Notes: a model not told the origin generated them from the letters alone. Positions 20,384-29,264 are shown, counted from the first letter of the stretch. The stretch is DNA of 64,000 nucleotides from Burkholderia lata (GCF_000012945.1 NC_007510.1:1736001-1800000), one strand, 5' to 3'. A program made the numbers and translations.

Positions 20384-21913
20384 ATGACGAAACGACGTAC
20401 CCACGCGCGCGCAGGCAAGCGTGCGCAGCACGCACCGGATACCGGCCGGCGCGGCTTCATTCGATATTCGGCCGCCTTTCTCGGCTTGCCGCTGCTGGGC
20501 AGCCTGGCCGCTTGCGGTGGCGGCGGCAGCGACGGTGCATCCGGCGCGGCTTCCACGTCGCCAGGCACGACACCCGGCACGAAGCCGTCGACGCGGCCGG
20601 TCACGTACCGGCTGCCTGCCGAAGATGCGCCGCACGCGTCGACCTACATGGCCTTCGCGTCCGGTGCGGACGGCATCTGGCTGCCCGTCACGCCGCAAAG
20701 CACGGATGCCGGCATCGACCGCGTGCGGGCCGACCTGATGGACGTCGCGAAGGCGATCGGCGCAACCGAACCGGTCGACATGCTGGTGCTGCCGGCCGAT
20801 CTCGACGCGGCCCGCGCGCTGCTCGCGACCGCGAGCGTCGCGAACCCGGACCTGCATGCGCGCTACGCGGCCCGCGCCGCGGGCGCGGGCGGGATCAACC
20901 TCGTGCCGCTCGCCGACGGCTTCAACGATTTCTGGGTGCGCGACACCGGGTGCCTGTTCGTCAGGGATACGACGAACGACAATGCGCTGAATGCGGTCGG
21001 CTTCAATTTCAACGGCTGGGGCAACGCGAACACCGACGGCGCCGGCATGAGCCCCGGCGCGACGGTCCCGCCGGAAGTCGCGGCCGCGAGCAACCGCTCG
21101 AAGGCGGGCAAGTTCTTCCAGCCGTTCGGGCGCGACAACACGGTGGCGGGCTGGATGGCGCAGCGCAAAGGCGCGAGCCTGATCCGCAGCACGTTGACGC
21201 TCGAAGGCGGCGCGATCGAATTCGACGGCGACGCGACGGCGATCCTCACCGAATCGTCCGTGCTGCACGTGAACCGGAATCCGCAACTGTTCGACATCCC
21301 GAACGGCGTGATCGCGAATGCGACGCTGCTGCCGACGGCGAAAGACACGGTGCTCGCCGAACTGCAGCGCACGCTCGGCGTGCGGAAGATCATCTGGCTG
21401 CCGGGCACGGCGACCTATCCGCGCAGCAGCGGCGTGGGCGGCGCCGGTGGCGCGGCGACGCCGGCCGGCGAGACCGACATCACGAACGGGCACGTCGACT
21501 TCTACGCGCGCTTTCTCGCGCCCGGCGTGGTCGCGTGCTGTTACGACGCGTCGAATTCGACCGGCGAACGCGCGTTGACGGACGCCAACCGGCAACGGCT
21601 CGCGGGCGAGACCGATGCGAACGGCCGGCCGCTGCAGATCGTCGAGCTGGTGCCGCCGGTCAATTTCGGCACGTCGGCCGGCACGAGCCTGAACGACCGG
21701 CAGATGACGAATTTCGCGGCCGGCTACATCAATTTCTACGCGTGCAACGGTGCGATCGTCATGCCGAAGTTCAACGACGCGGCGGCCGACGCGGCCGCCA
21801 TCGCCGCGATCCGGCCGTATGCGGGGAACCGGGCGATCGTGCAGGTCGACATCCTCGGCATCGCATCGGGCGGCGGCGGTATCCACTGCTCGACCCGCGA
21901 AGTGCCGGCGTGA
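20384..21913 (+). CDS. Agmatine deiminase-like Tat lipoprotein
   Basis: The third AguA-family protein in the operon (509 residues, well above the usual 340-370). The N-terminus combines a twin-arginine motif (RRGFIRYSA) with a lipobox (LAAC followed by GGGG), so it is predicted to be a Tat-exported lipoprotein with a Ser/Gly/Pro/Thr-rich linker. The catalytic core is recognisable: FWVRDTGC, LEGGAIEFDGD, NGHVDFYARF and GGGGIHCSTREVP. It differs from the other two: Cys replaces the usual Pro after RDTG, the QQQ after the catalytic Cys is replaced by REV, and there are insertions at about residues 205-255 and 345-370. It may be an active enzyme with a changed substrate or a binding protein; sequence alone cannot decide. 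Confidence 0.82.
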   Translation: MTKRRTHARAGKRAQHAPDTGRRGFIRYSAAFLGLPLLGSLAACGGGGSDGASGAASTSPGTTPGTKPSTRPVTYRLPAEDAPHASTYMAFASGADGIWLPVTPQSTDAGIDRVRADLMDVAKAIGATEPVDMLVLPADLDAARALLATASVANPDLHARYAARAAGAGGINLVPLADGFNDFWVRDTGCLFVRDTTNDNALNAVGFNFNGWGNANTDGAGMSPGATVPPEVAAASNRSKAGKFFQPFGRDNTVAGWMAQRKGASLIRSTLTLEGGAIEFDGDATAILTESSVLHVNRNPQLFDIPNGVIANATLLPTAKDTVLAELQRTLGVRKIIWLPGTATYPRSSGVGGAGGAATPAGETDITNGHVDFYARFLAPGVVACCYDASNSTGERALTDANRQRLAGETDANGRPLQIVELVPPVNFGTSAGTSLNDRQMTNFAAGYINFYACNGAIVMPKFNDAAADAAAIAAIRPYAGNRAIVQVDILGIASGGGGIHCSTREVPA

Positions 21914-22017
21914 GCGTGTCCCGTCATATCGATAGTGAAATCGATTCGTTGTCCATGACGGGCGAATTCCTTAATCTGGGCCTGTAGTTCGTGTGACACC
22001 TCCTTGACTGGGATTCG

Positions 22018-22047
22018 CGCCCGCTGCTTGCAGCGGGCGTCTTTTTT
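22018..22047 (+). terminator. Rho-independent terminator of the polyamine operon
   Basis: A 10-bp perfect stem (CGCCCGCTGC / GCAGCGGGCG, minimal TT between the arms) followed by TC and six T residues. It lies about 105 bp after the last gene of the operon. Confidence 0.88.
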
Positions 22048-22190
22048 GGTGCGCTGCGTCGCACGCCGGCCCCGGCGGGGTTGGTCGCGCGCGGCGGCTC
22101 GCCTATGCTGGTTGCTGCATGTCCGCGCGTCGGTCCGGATCGGCCGGGCCGGTGACGGTTCGATGACATGCCAAGTCAAGGAGAGTCATG

Positions 22191-22883
22191 ATGAGCAAAC
22201 CCACGATCGTGCTCGTGCACGGCTTCTGGGGCGGCGCCGCGCACTGGGCAAAAGTGATCGTCGAACTCGCGCGCAAGGGCCATGCGTCGCTGCATGCGGT
22301 CGAATTGCCGCTGACTTCGCTTGCCGACGACGCCGAACGCACGCGCAGGATGATCGCGCAGCAGGCGGGCCCCGTGCTGCTGGTCGGCCATTCGTACGGC
22401 GGTGCGGTGATCAGCGAGGCCGGCAATTTGCCGAACGTCGCGGGCCTAGTGTTCATTGCCGCATTTGCGCCCGACGCCGGCGAAAGCCCCGGCGGGATCA
22501 CGCAGGAACACCTGCCGGCGGCCGCGCCGAACCTCGCCCCCGACAGCGACGGCTATCTGTGGATCAAGCCCGACAAATTCCACGAGAGCTTCTGCCAGGA
22601 CCTTTCGTCAGATGAAGCGCTCGTGATGGCCGTCACGCAGAAAGCGCCGGTGGCGAGCACCTTCGCGGATACCATCCACGCGCCCGCGTGGCGCGTGAAA
22701 CCGTCGTGGTACCAGATCTCGAGCGAAGACCGGATGATCGCGCCGGAAAACCAGCAGCGGATGTCGGCGCGGATGGACGCGCGCAAGGTCATCACGCTCG
22801 ATGCGAGCCATGCGTCGCTCGCGTCGAAACCGGTGGCGGTCGCCGCGCTGATCGACGAGGCGGCGACCGCGCTCGCCGGGTGA
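22191..22883 (+). CDS. Alpha/beta hydrolase
   Basis: A 230-residue alpha/beta-fold hydrolase (Abhydrolase_6) without a signal peptide. The oxyanion region LVHGFWGG and the nucleophile elbow GHSYGG are clear; a late Asp (SSEDRMI) and His (DASHASL) complete a plausible Ser-Asp-His triad. AAGGAG at 22178-22183 gives best spacing to the ATG at 22191; the adjacent ATG at 22188 is an alternative. Such proteins are often general esterases; no substrate can be assigned. It stands between the polyamine terminator and an amino-acid transporter, apparently as its own unit. Confidence 0.82.
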   Translation: MSKPTIVLVHGFWGGAAHWAKVIVELARKGHASLHAVELPLTSLADDAERTRRMIAQQAGPVLLVGHSYGGAVISEAGNLPNVAGLVFIAAFAPDAGESPGGITQEHLPAAAPNLAPDSDGYLWIKPDKFHESFCQDLSSDEALVMAVTQKAPVASTFADTIHAPAWRVKPSWYQISSEDRMIAPENQQRMSARMDARKVITLDASHASLASKPVAVAALIDEAATALAG

Positions 22884-23108
22884 TGCGCGGGAAGCGGGGC
22901 GCGGCGGGCTGCGCGCGGTGCCATGCCGCGTCCGCGGCCCGCGCGGCTCATCACGAAACCCGCTGAGCAAAGCACCATTTGTTGGTTCGGATTCGCCGCA
23001 CGCGCTGATACGTTAGCGGCTTCGCGACGACACACTCCGCCGCGATGTTCTTCGAACCGGGCCGCCGCGCGATCCGCGGCGGCCTTCATAACAAATCAGG
23101 TCGTGCTC

Positions 23109-23924
23109 ATGAAAATCAACACGCTCGCTACGTGGCTCGTCGGGGCTGCGCTCATTACCGCAGGCACCGTCGCGCACGCGGACCGTCTCGACGACATCAA
23201 GAAGGCCGGTGTGCTGCGCGTCGCGACGTTCGACAGCAACCCGCCGTTCGGCTATGTCGACGGCAAAAGCAATCACATCGTCGGCCTCGACGTCGACTAC
23301 GCCAAGGCACTCGCCGACAAGCTCGGCGTGAAGCTGCAGCTCCAGCCGACCAACCCCGCGAACCGCATTCCGTTCCTGACGTCCGGCAAGGTCGATCTCG
23401 TGCTCGCGAACTTCACGATCACGGACGAGCGCGCGAAGCAGGTCGACTTCAGCATTCCGTATTTCTCGTCGGGCCAGCAGTTTCTCGCGAAGAAGGGCGT
23501 GCTGAAATCGGCCGACCAATTGAGCGCGCTGCGTGTCGGCGCCGACAAGGGGACCACCAACGAGATCACGCTGCGCGAGAAATTCCCGAAGGCGACGATC
23601 GTCGCGTATGACGACACGCCGTTCGCATTCGCCGCGCTGCGTGCCGGCAACGTGCAGGCGATCACGCAGGACGGCCCGAAGCTGATCGGGCTGCTCGCGA
23701 ACGTGCCGGACAAGCAGAACTACGAGATCCCGGCGTTCACGATCTCGAACGACTACATGGGTGTCGGCGTGCCGAAGGGCGAGACGCGCCTGCTCGGTTT
23801 CGTCAACGACACGCTGAAGGGACTCGAGGCGAACGGCCGCGCCGGGCAGATCTACGACGCATGGTTCGGGCCGACGACGAAGACGCCGCTCACACGCATC
23901 TTCCGGATCGGCGACAAGACCTGA
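23109..23924 (+). CDS. Amino-acid ABC transporter, family 3 periplasmic binding protein
   Basis: A 271-residue secreted protein of the SBP_bac_3 family, with a signal peptide ending A-H-A before DRLDDI. The family signature GLDVDYAKALADKLGVK is present. It is probably the substrate receptor of the importer whose two permeases follow. Substrates of this family include polar and basic amino acids; I cannot choose among them. The ATG at 23109 begins a classical signal peptide; the longer open frame upstream has no such start. The permease gene begins 103 bp downstream. Confidence 0.9.
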   Translation: MKINTLATWLVGAALITAGTVAHADRLDDIKKAGVLRVATFDSNPPFGYVDGKSNHIVGLDVDYAKALADKLGVKLQLQPTNPANRIPFLTSGKVDLVLANFTITDERAKQVDFSIPYFSSGQQFLAKKGVLKSADQLSALRVGADKGTTNEITLREKFPKATIVAYDDTPFAFAALRAGNVQAITQDGPKLIGLLANVPDKQNYEIPAFTISNDYMGVGVPKGETRLLGFVNDTLKGLEANGRAGQIYDAWFGPTTKTPLTRIFRIGDKT

Positions 23925-24027
23925 TCCGCATCGCACGCGCGCCGCGATCGGCCAAAGCACCGGCCGCGCGGCGCATTTCGTTTTTTTCGTTTTCCTCCGA
24001 TCGCGCGCTTCGCGCCCGCAACACAGC

Positions 24028-24750
24028 ATGCTCGGGTTGGCTCCCAAATATCTGTCCTGGCTCTGGCAGGGTTTCGTGCTGACGCTCGGCCTCGCGGCCG
24101 CGTCGGCCGTCGTCGCGACCGCCGGCGGGCTGCTGCTCGCGGTCATGCGGCATGCGCGCGGCACGGCGCCGCGCGCGGTGGCGGCCGCGTACGTCGTCGC
24201 GTTCCGCAACACGCCGCTGCTCGTGCAGTTGCTGTTCTGGTATTTCGGCGTTGCGTCGCTGCTGCCCGACACGTGGATCGCGTGGCTGAACGCGCGCCAT
24301 GCGTTGAGCATCGGCCCGTTCACGCTCGCATGGCCGTCGTTCGAATTCGTCGCGGGCTGGGTCGGGCTGAGCGCGTATACGGCCGCATTCGTCGCCGAGG
24401 AGTGCGAAGCGGGCTTGCGCGGCGTGCGGCGCGCGCAGCACGATGCAGCGGCCGCACTCGGCCTCACACCGATGCAGTCGCTGCGTTACGTGGTGCTGCC
24501 GCAGGCGGTGCGCATCGCGTTGCCGCCGTTGTTCGGCCAATACATGAATCTCGTGAAGAACTCTTCGCTCGCGATGGCGATCGGCGTGGCCGAGCTGTCG
24601 TATGCGTCGCGGCAGGTCGAGACCGAGACGTTCAAGACCTTCGCCGCATTCGGCGTGGCAACCGTGCTGTACGTCGCAGCGGTGGCCGCGATCGAAGCGG
24701 GCGCGTATGCCGCCACGCAATGGCGCGACCGGCTGGGAGCGGGGCGCTGA
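24028..24750 (+). CDS. Amino-acid ABC transporter permease 1 (HisM/GltJ type)
   Basis: An inner-membrane permease of 240 residues with several hydrophobic segments. It has the polar-amino-acid permease features FRNTPLLVQLLFWYF and the EAA-type loop with the DAAAALGLTPMQSLRYVVLPQA motif that docks on the ATPase. It should pair with the second permease, which begins 2 bp after its stop codon. The absence of an ATPase gene beside them is unusual. Confidence 0.9.
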   Translation: MLGLAPKYLSWLWQGFVLTLGLAAASAVVATAGGLLLAVMRHARGTAPRAVAAAYVVAFRNTPLLVQLLFWYFGVASLLPDTWIAWLNARHALSIGPFTLAWPSFEFVAGWVGLSAYTAAFVAEECEAGLRGVRRAQHDAAAALGLTPMQSLRYVVLPQAVRIALPPLFGQYMNLVKNSSLAMAIGVAELSYASRQVETETFKTFAAFGVATVLYVAAVAAIEAGAYAATQWRDRLGAGR

Positions 24751-24752
24751 CG

Positions 24753-25478
24753 ATGGATTTCTCGCTGCTGCTCGCCAATCTGCCTTACCTGCTCGTCGGC
24801 GCGTTCCCGGAAGGGCCGCTCGGCGGCGCCGCGCTGTCGCTGTTGCTCGCGATCGCATCGGCCATTGCCTCGGCCGTGCTCGGCATCGCGCTCGGCGTTG
24901 CGATGGCGCTCGCGCGCGGCCCCGTGCGCGTGCTGCTGCTCGCGTTCATCGGTTTCTTCCGTGCGATTCCGGTGCTGATGCTGATTTTCTGGACGTACTT
25001 CCTGATGCCCATGCTGCTGCACATGGACGTGCCGGGGCTCGCGACGGTCGTATGCGCGCTCGCGCTGATCGGTGGCGCGTATCTCGCGCACGCGGTGCAT
25101 GCGGGCATCGTCGCGGCCGGCGACGGGCAATGGCAGGCCGGGCTGTCGCTCGGGCTCACGCGCTGGCAGACGGTGCGCTACGTGCTGCTGCCGCAGGCGA
25201 TCCGGATCATGACGCCGTCGTTCGTCAACCAGTGGGTCGCGCTCGTGAAGGACACGTCGCTTGCCTATATCGTCGGCGTGCCGGAGCTGTCGTTCGTCGC
25301 AACGCAGGTGAACAACCGGCTGATGGTGTATCCGGCGCCGATCTTCCTGTTCGTCGCGCTGATCTATCTGGTGCTGTGCACGTCGCTCGACGGCGCGGCA
25401 CGCTGGCTGCTGTCGCGGCGCCCGCGCGCGGAACGCGCCGCGCATGCGGCGGCCGAGTACACGGAACCCGCGCGGTGA
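24753..25478 (+). CDS. Amino-acid ABC transporter permease 2 (HisQ/GltK type)
   Basis: The second membrane subunit (241 residues), with FFRAIPVLMLIFWTYF and the coupling-loop motif GLSLGLTRWQTVRYVLLPQA. It probably forms a heterodimeric channel with the preceding permease. The ATG at 24753 follows the previous stop codon by 2 bp, indicating translational coupling. The next gene is on the opposite strand, so the operon ends here without an ATP-binding subunit. Between 25479 and 25644 I see no gene and no clear terminator. Confidence 0.9.
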   Translation: MDFSLLLANLPYLLVGAFPEGPLGGAALSLLLAIASAIASAVLGIALGVAMALARGPVRVLLLAFIGFFRAIPVLMLIFWTYFLMPMLLHMDVPGLATVVCALALIGGAYLAHAVHAGIVAAGDGQWQAGLSLGLTRWQTVRYVLLPQAIRIMTPSFVNQWVALVKDTSLAYIVGVPELSFVATQVNNRLMVYPAPIFLFVALIYLVLCTSLDGAARWLLSRRPRAERAAHAAAEYTEPAR

Positions 25479-25644
25479 CGGCATGCTGTTGCCGTTCTGA
25501 ATTGCCGACAAGGCAGTGTCGATGAATGGGTGCAGCGGACAGCGCGCCAGGCAGGTCAGGCCCGGCAGGCAAGGAGAGGGGCAAGGCGTGTAGAGAACCT
25601 GCCACGCGCCGCTGCTCGTCGAGCAACGGCAGGCGGCAGGTGCA

Positions 25645-26916
25645 TCACGACGCCGAGTAATGCGTATTGAAGACGGCGCGCAGCGTCGATGAATCGGTCG
25701 CGAAATCGCCCCACAGCGGCCCGTCGTTCTGCGCGAACGCGAACGGCGCCGTATTGATCGATGCGAGACGGAAGCGCCATTGCGCCGCCTCCTGGCGGAA
25801 GGCGGTGAGCTGCATGTCTGACAGCGCCGTTTGCGCGCTCGCGAGCGTGACGAGCGGATCGACCGGATTGTTCGCGACGCGCACCTCGAAGTGCAGGTGC
25901 GGGCCCGTCGCGGCGCCCGTCATCCCGACCGAGCCGATGCGCTGGCCCTGCTTCACGGTCTCGCCCGTTTTGAGGCCGTGCGCGAACGCGGACAGGTGCG
26001 CGTAGTAGGTCGAGTAACCATCGGCGTGATCGACGATCACGTAGCGGCCGTAGCCGCCCGGATCGGTGCCGACGAACGACACGACGCCGTCGGCTGCTGC
26101 GTCGACGGGCGTACCGCTCGGCGCGGCGAGATCGACGCCCGTGTGGAACGCCATCGCCTGCGACAGCGGATGGATGCGTTCGCCGAAGAACGAGCTGATA
26201 CGCGTCCACTTGACCGGCATCGTGAAGGCGGCGGCTTCGAGCGGCGAGCCGTCGAGTGCGTAGTATGCGCCGTGCTCGGCGCCCGGCGCGCGGAACCAGA
26301 TCGCGCCGAACGTGCGGCCGGCGACGCGCAGTTCGAGCGCGGTGAGGCGCGGCGTGCCGTCGTTCGACTCGAATGCAACGCGGTAGTAGTCGCCGCGCTG
26401 CGCGCTGGCACGCATCGCGACCTTGCCGCTGACGAGATCGCCGAGCTGGATGCGCACCTCGGGCGGCACGTCGAGACGGTTCAGCGTATCGGACAGCGTG
26501 AGCTCGATGTCGCCCGCGCGCATCCCGTGCTGGTTTTCAGGGGCCGCGAACTGGAACAGGTTCGCGTAGCCGAGCATGTCGTTGCGGTGCGCGCTGAGCG
26601 GCGCGAACAGGCCCGGCTGCTGGCTGCGATCGTTGTGTTCGCCGGCATCGTTGCGCTCGCCGATCGTGCGGGCGAGCTCACTCGTCACGAAATGCTGCGC
26701 GGTGGGAAACGGCGTGTCGGACAGCACGCGCTGCGGCAGCGCGGCCGTGCCCGAATCGACGGCGCCCGGCAGTTGCGACACGGCCGGCAACGCGGCGAGG
26801 CCGAGTGCGGCGAGGGCGCCGAGCACGGCGGCCGGCACGAGCGCGCGCGCAATGCGCTGCGCGCGGCCGGGCGCGAAAGCATCAGGAGTAGCGGCAGACT
26901 TGACCAAGGTGTCCAC
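25645..26916 (-). CDS. M23 family metallopeptidase, membrane-anchored
   Basis: A 423-residue cell-envelope protein with a single hydrophobic anchor at about residues 25-47 and a C-terminal LytM/M23 domain. The zinc ligands are visible: His and Asp in FHTGVDLAAP and the HxH of HLHFEV. Family members cleave peptide cross-links in peptidoglycan, as do MepM and related endopeptidases; the N-terminal region resembles the OapA/LysM-less linker of such proteins. It starts at GTG 26916, without a strong Shine-Dalgarno. It is convergent with the amino-acid transporter operon. A terminator for the gene upstream on the same strand separates it from the TetR gene, so it is likely transcribed on its own. 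Confidence 0.88.
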   Translation of the reverse strand: MDTLVKSAATPDAFAPGRAQRIARALVPAAVLGALAALGLAALPAVSQLPGAVDSGTAALPQRVLSDTPFPTAQHFVTSELARTIGERNDAGEHNDRSQQPGLFAPLSAHRNDMLGYANLFQFAAPENQHGMRAGDIELTLSDTLNRLDVPPEVRIQLGDLVSGKVAMRASAQRGDYYRVAFESNDGTPRLTALELRVAGRTFGAIWFRAPGAEHGAYYALDGSPLEAAAFTMPVKWTRISSFFGERIHPLSQAMAFHTGVDLAAPSGTPVDAAADGVVSFVGTDPGGYGRYVIVDHADGYSTYYAHLSAFAHGLKTGETVKQGQRIGSVGMTGAATGPHLHFEVRVANNPVDPLVTLASAQTALSDMQLTAFRQEAAQWRFRLASINTAPFAFAQNDGPLWGDFATDSSTLRAVFNTHYSAS

Positions 26917-27005
26917 ATCCAGGAAAGCGGTTCAAAGGGGTGTGGGCAGGGGCCACCGGCGGCAACATCCGTCGGGCAGCGACGGGGCGGGCGGCGGGCG
27001 TGCAA

Positions 27006-27031
27006 CAAAACAGGCCCCGCCAGGGGCCTGT
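27006..27031 (-). terminator. Rho-independent terminator downstream of the TetR gene
   Basis: A 9-bp perfect stem (ACAGGCCCC / GGGGCCTGT, loop of 4) followed on the minus strand by TTTTG. It is oriented to stop transcripts from the TetR gene before the M23 peptidase gene. The surrounding gap (26917-27246, about 330 bp) otherwise holds no gene that I can see; its part next to the TetR gene is AT-rich. Confidence 0.75.
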
Positions 27032-27246
27032 ATCGTTTCCGTTCGACCCAACATGCGGGGTGGACCCGCTTCGAACGGCGGCGTGCATACCGGGTCGTAC
27101 CCGGTTATCACGAAGACGCTAAAGAAAGATGACAGCGTCAGTCTACCGATGTTCCGCAAAACGTTAAAAATTTTAAAGGGGGTCAGCTCATTCGTTTCAC
27201 AGTGCGGTAAATCGGGTTAAATCAGCATTTATTACGACAAATTCAG

Positions 27247-27894
27247 TCAGCCCGGCAATTTGTGCGCGCGGATGCGCAGCGCGGCGGAGGTGCGCACGGT
27301 GTCGAAGCTGGCGTCGAGCATGGCCTCGGCGTCGTTCCACAGGTTGCCGCGCAGCCGGTTGGTCCAGATCATCGACGCGAACACGCCTTCGAGCAGCGAG
27401 ACGAGATAGACGGCGGCCAGGTGTACATCGAGATCGGCGGCGACTTCGCCGGCCGCGATCGCGCGGCGCAGCAGCGCCTTGGTGATCCGCAGCATCTGCA
27501 ATTCGAGCAGCATGCGGCGCCGCTGCAACTCACCGTTTTCCTCGCTCTGCTCGCACTTCGTATAGAGGATCACGAGCACGCGCTGCATCGGGCCCGGCTC
27601 GCCGCATTCCTGCAGATAGTGCGACGCGGCGCGCCGCAACGTGGCGAGCGGGGGCAGCCCTTCGCCCGCGTCGAAGCCTTCCGACGTGCGCGCGAACGCG
27701 CGGTCGCACATCGCGAGACACACTTCCATCTTGTTGCGGTAATGGCCGTAGACGGCGCCCCGCGACATCCCGGCGGCCTCGGCGAGGTCCGCCATCGCGG
27801 TTTGCGCCACGCCTTTCTCGAGCAGCACGAGCTCGGCGGCGTCGAGGATCCGGTGCTTGATGGCGAGCGATTCTTCGCGGGTCTTGCGGGCCAT
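27247..27894 (-). CDS. amrR: TetR-family repressor of the RND efflux operon
   Basis: A 215-residue TetR/AcrR regulator. The N-terminal helix-turn-helix is typical of pump repressors (RILDAAELVLLEKGVAQTAMADLAEAAGMSRGAVYGHYRNK), followed by a C-terminal drug-binding domain with the PMQRVLVILYTKCE helix common to AcrR/TtgR relatives. It is divergent from the adaptor gene, with a 20-bp palindrome between them that overlaps the pump promoter, so it probably represses the pump and is released by ligand. The symbol is given by analogy with AmrR, the repressor of the Burkholderia AmrAB-OprA pump, and is tentative. Confidence 0.88.
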   Translation of the reverse strand: MARKTREESLAIKHRILDAAELVLLEKGVAQTAMADLAEAAGMSRGAVYGHYRNKMEVCLAMCDRAFARTSEGFDAGEGLPPLATLRRAASHYLQECGEPGPMQRVLVILYTKCEQSEENGELQRRRMLLELQMLRITKALLRRAIAAGEVAADLDVHLAAVYLVSLLEGVFASMIWTNRLRGNLWNDAEAMLDASFDTVRTSAALRIRAHKLPG

Positions 27895-27962
27895 GTCCTG
27901 AAATTCCTTACAGTTCGCTGTCGTTTTATTGAGACAGTGTGACGGTCAGATTGAAGTGCCGT

Positions 27963-27991
27963 GTATTTAATCAGTCGTGACTGATTATAAT
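27963..27991 (+). promoter_or_regulatory. Probable sigma-70 promoter of the RND efflux operon
   Basis: A consensus -10 box TATAAT lies at 27986-27991. The region 17 bp upstream (GTATTT) is a poor -35, so the promoter may be weak or rely on the extended AT-rich context. It is covered by the operator palindrome and lies 53 bp before the adaptor ATG. Confidence 0.55.
27968..27987. promoter_or_regulatory. TetR-type operator palindrome
   Basis: TAATCAGTC-GT-GACTGATTA is a perfect dyad with 9-bp arms in the divergent TetR / efflux intergenic region. Its right arm overlaps the probable -10 element TATAAT at 27986-27991. This is the expected geometry for a TetR repressor blocking the pump promoter. 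Confidence 0.8.
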
Positions 27992-28044
27992 CGGCCACCC
28001 TGAGCCGCCGCATTGTATCGGTGGCGAACGATCCGAGGTCACAC

Positions 28045-29244
28045 ATGAATAACAATCGCTCCCTGTTGCGCCACCGACTGGCGCCGTTCGCGCTGGCGGC
28101 CGTGCTGGCCCTGGCCGGATGTGGAAAGGGCGACAAGGACGCCGCGCCGGAGGCCGCGAAACAGGCAACGGTCGTGACGGTGCGCCCGACGGCGGTGCCG
28201 ATGACCGTCGAATTGCCGGGCCGGCTCGATGCTTACCGGCAGGCGGAAGTCCGCGCGCGGGTCGCGGGCATCGTGACCGCGCGCACCTATGAGGAAGGCC
28301 AGGAAGTGAAGCAGGGCGCGGTGCTGTTCCGCATCGATCCCGCGCCGCTGAAGGCCGCGCGCGACGCCGCGCAGGGCGCGCTTGCGAAGGCGCAGGCCGC
28401 CGCGCTCGCGGCGAGCGACAAGCGCCGCCGCTACGACGATCTCGTGCGCGATCGCGCGGTGAGCGAACGCGACCATACCGAGGCCGTTGCCGGCGACACG
28501 CAGGCTAAGGCCGATGTCGCGTCAGCGAAGGCGGAGCTCGCACGGGCACAGTTGCAGCTCGACTATGCGACCGTCACCGCGCCGATCGCGGGCCGCGCAC
28601 GGCGCGCACTCGTGACCGAAGGCGCGCTGGTCGGGCAGGACCAGGCGACGCCGCTCACGACCGTCGAGCAGCTCGATCCGATCTACGTGAACTTCTCGCA
28701 GCCGGCCGCCGACGTCGATGCGCTGCGCCGCGCGGTGAAGAGCGGACGTGCGACGGGCATCGCGCAGCACGACATCGCGGTGACGCTGCTGCGCGCCGAC
28801 GGCACCGCGTATCCGCTGAAGGGCAAGCTGCTGTTCAGCGATCTCGCGGTCGATCCGACCACCGACACCGTCGCGATGCGCGCGCTGTTCCCGAATCCGG
28901 AGCGCGAATTGCTGCCGGGCGCGTATGTGCGGATCGCGCTCGACACGGCGGTCGACCAGCGGGCGATCCTCGTGCCGCGCGATGCGCTGCTGCGCACGGC
29001 CGACCGCACGTCGGTGCGGGTCGTCGGCACGAACGGCAAGGTCAAGGACGTCGAGGTCGCAGCCGACCAGATGAGCGGCCGTGACTGGCGCATCACGCGC
29101 GGCCTCGCGGGCGGCGAGCGCGTGATCGTCGACAACGCCGCGCAGTTCGCGCCCGATACGGCCGTCAAGCCCGTCGAGCAGGCGCCGCCGTCGAAGGCAG
29201 CGCCGGCAGCGGCCGCTTCGCAGGCGGCTGCCCGTCAAACCTGA
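28045..29244 (+). CDS. amrA: RND efflux periplasmic adaptor lipoprotein
   Basis: A 399-residue membrane-fusion protein linking the RND pump to the outer-membrane channel. The signal peptide ends in a lipobox (LAGC), so the adaptor is lipid-anchored in the inner membrane. The AcrA-type features are a lipoyl-like half-motif (PGRLDAYRQAEVRARVAGIV), a coiled-coil hairpin at about residues 100-165, and a second lipoyl half (YATVTAPIAGRARRALVTEGALV). GAGG precedes the ATG at 28045; a GTG at 28021 is in frame but less likely. I recall an AmrAB-OprA-like (RND-3) pump near the ornibactin locus in B. cenocepacia; the symbols rest on that. Confidence 0.9.
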   Translation: MNNNRSLLRHRLAPFALAAVLALAGCGKGDKDAAPEAAKQATVVTVRPTAVPMTVELPGRLDAYRQAEVRARVAGIVTARTYEEGQEVKQGAVLFRIDPAPLKAARDAAQGALAKAQAAALAASDKRRRYDDLVRDRAVSERDHTEAVAGDTQAKADVASAKAELARAQLQLDYATVTAPIAGRARRALVTEGALVGQDQATPLTTVEQLDPIYVNFSQPAADVDALRRAVKSGRATGIAQHDIAVTLLRADGTAYPLKGKLLFSDLAVDPTTDTVAMRALFPNPERELLPGAYVRIALDTAVDQRAILVPRDALLRTADRTSVRVVGTNGKVKDVEVAADQMSGRDWRITRGLAGGERVIVDNAAQFAPDTAVKPVEQAPPSKAAPAAAASQAAARQT

Positions 29245-29264
29245 CTGGTTAACACCACACCACC

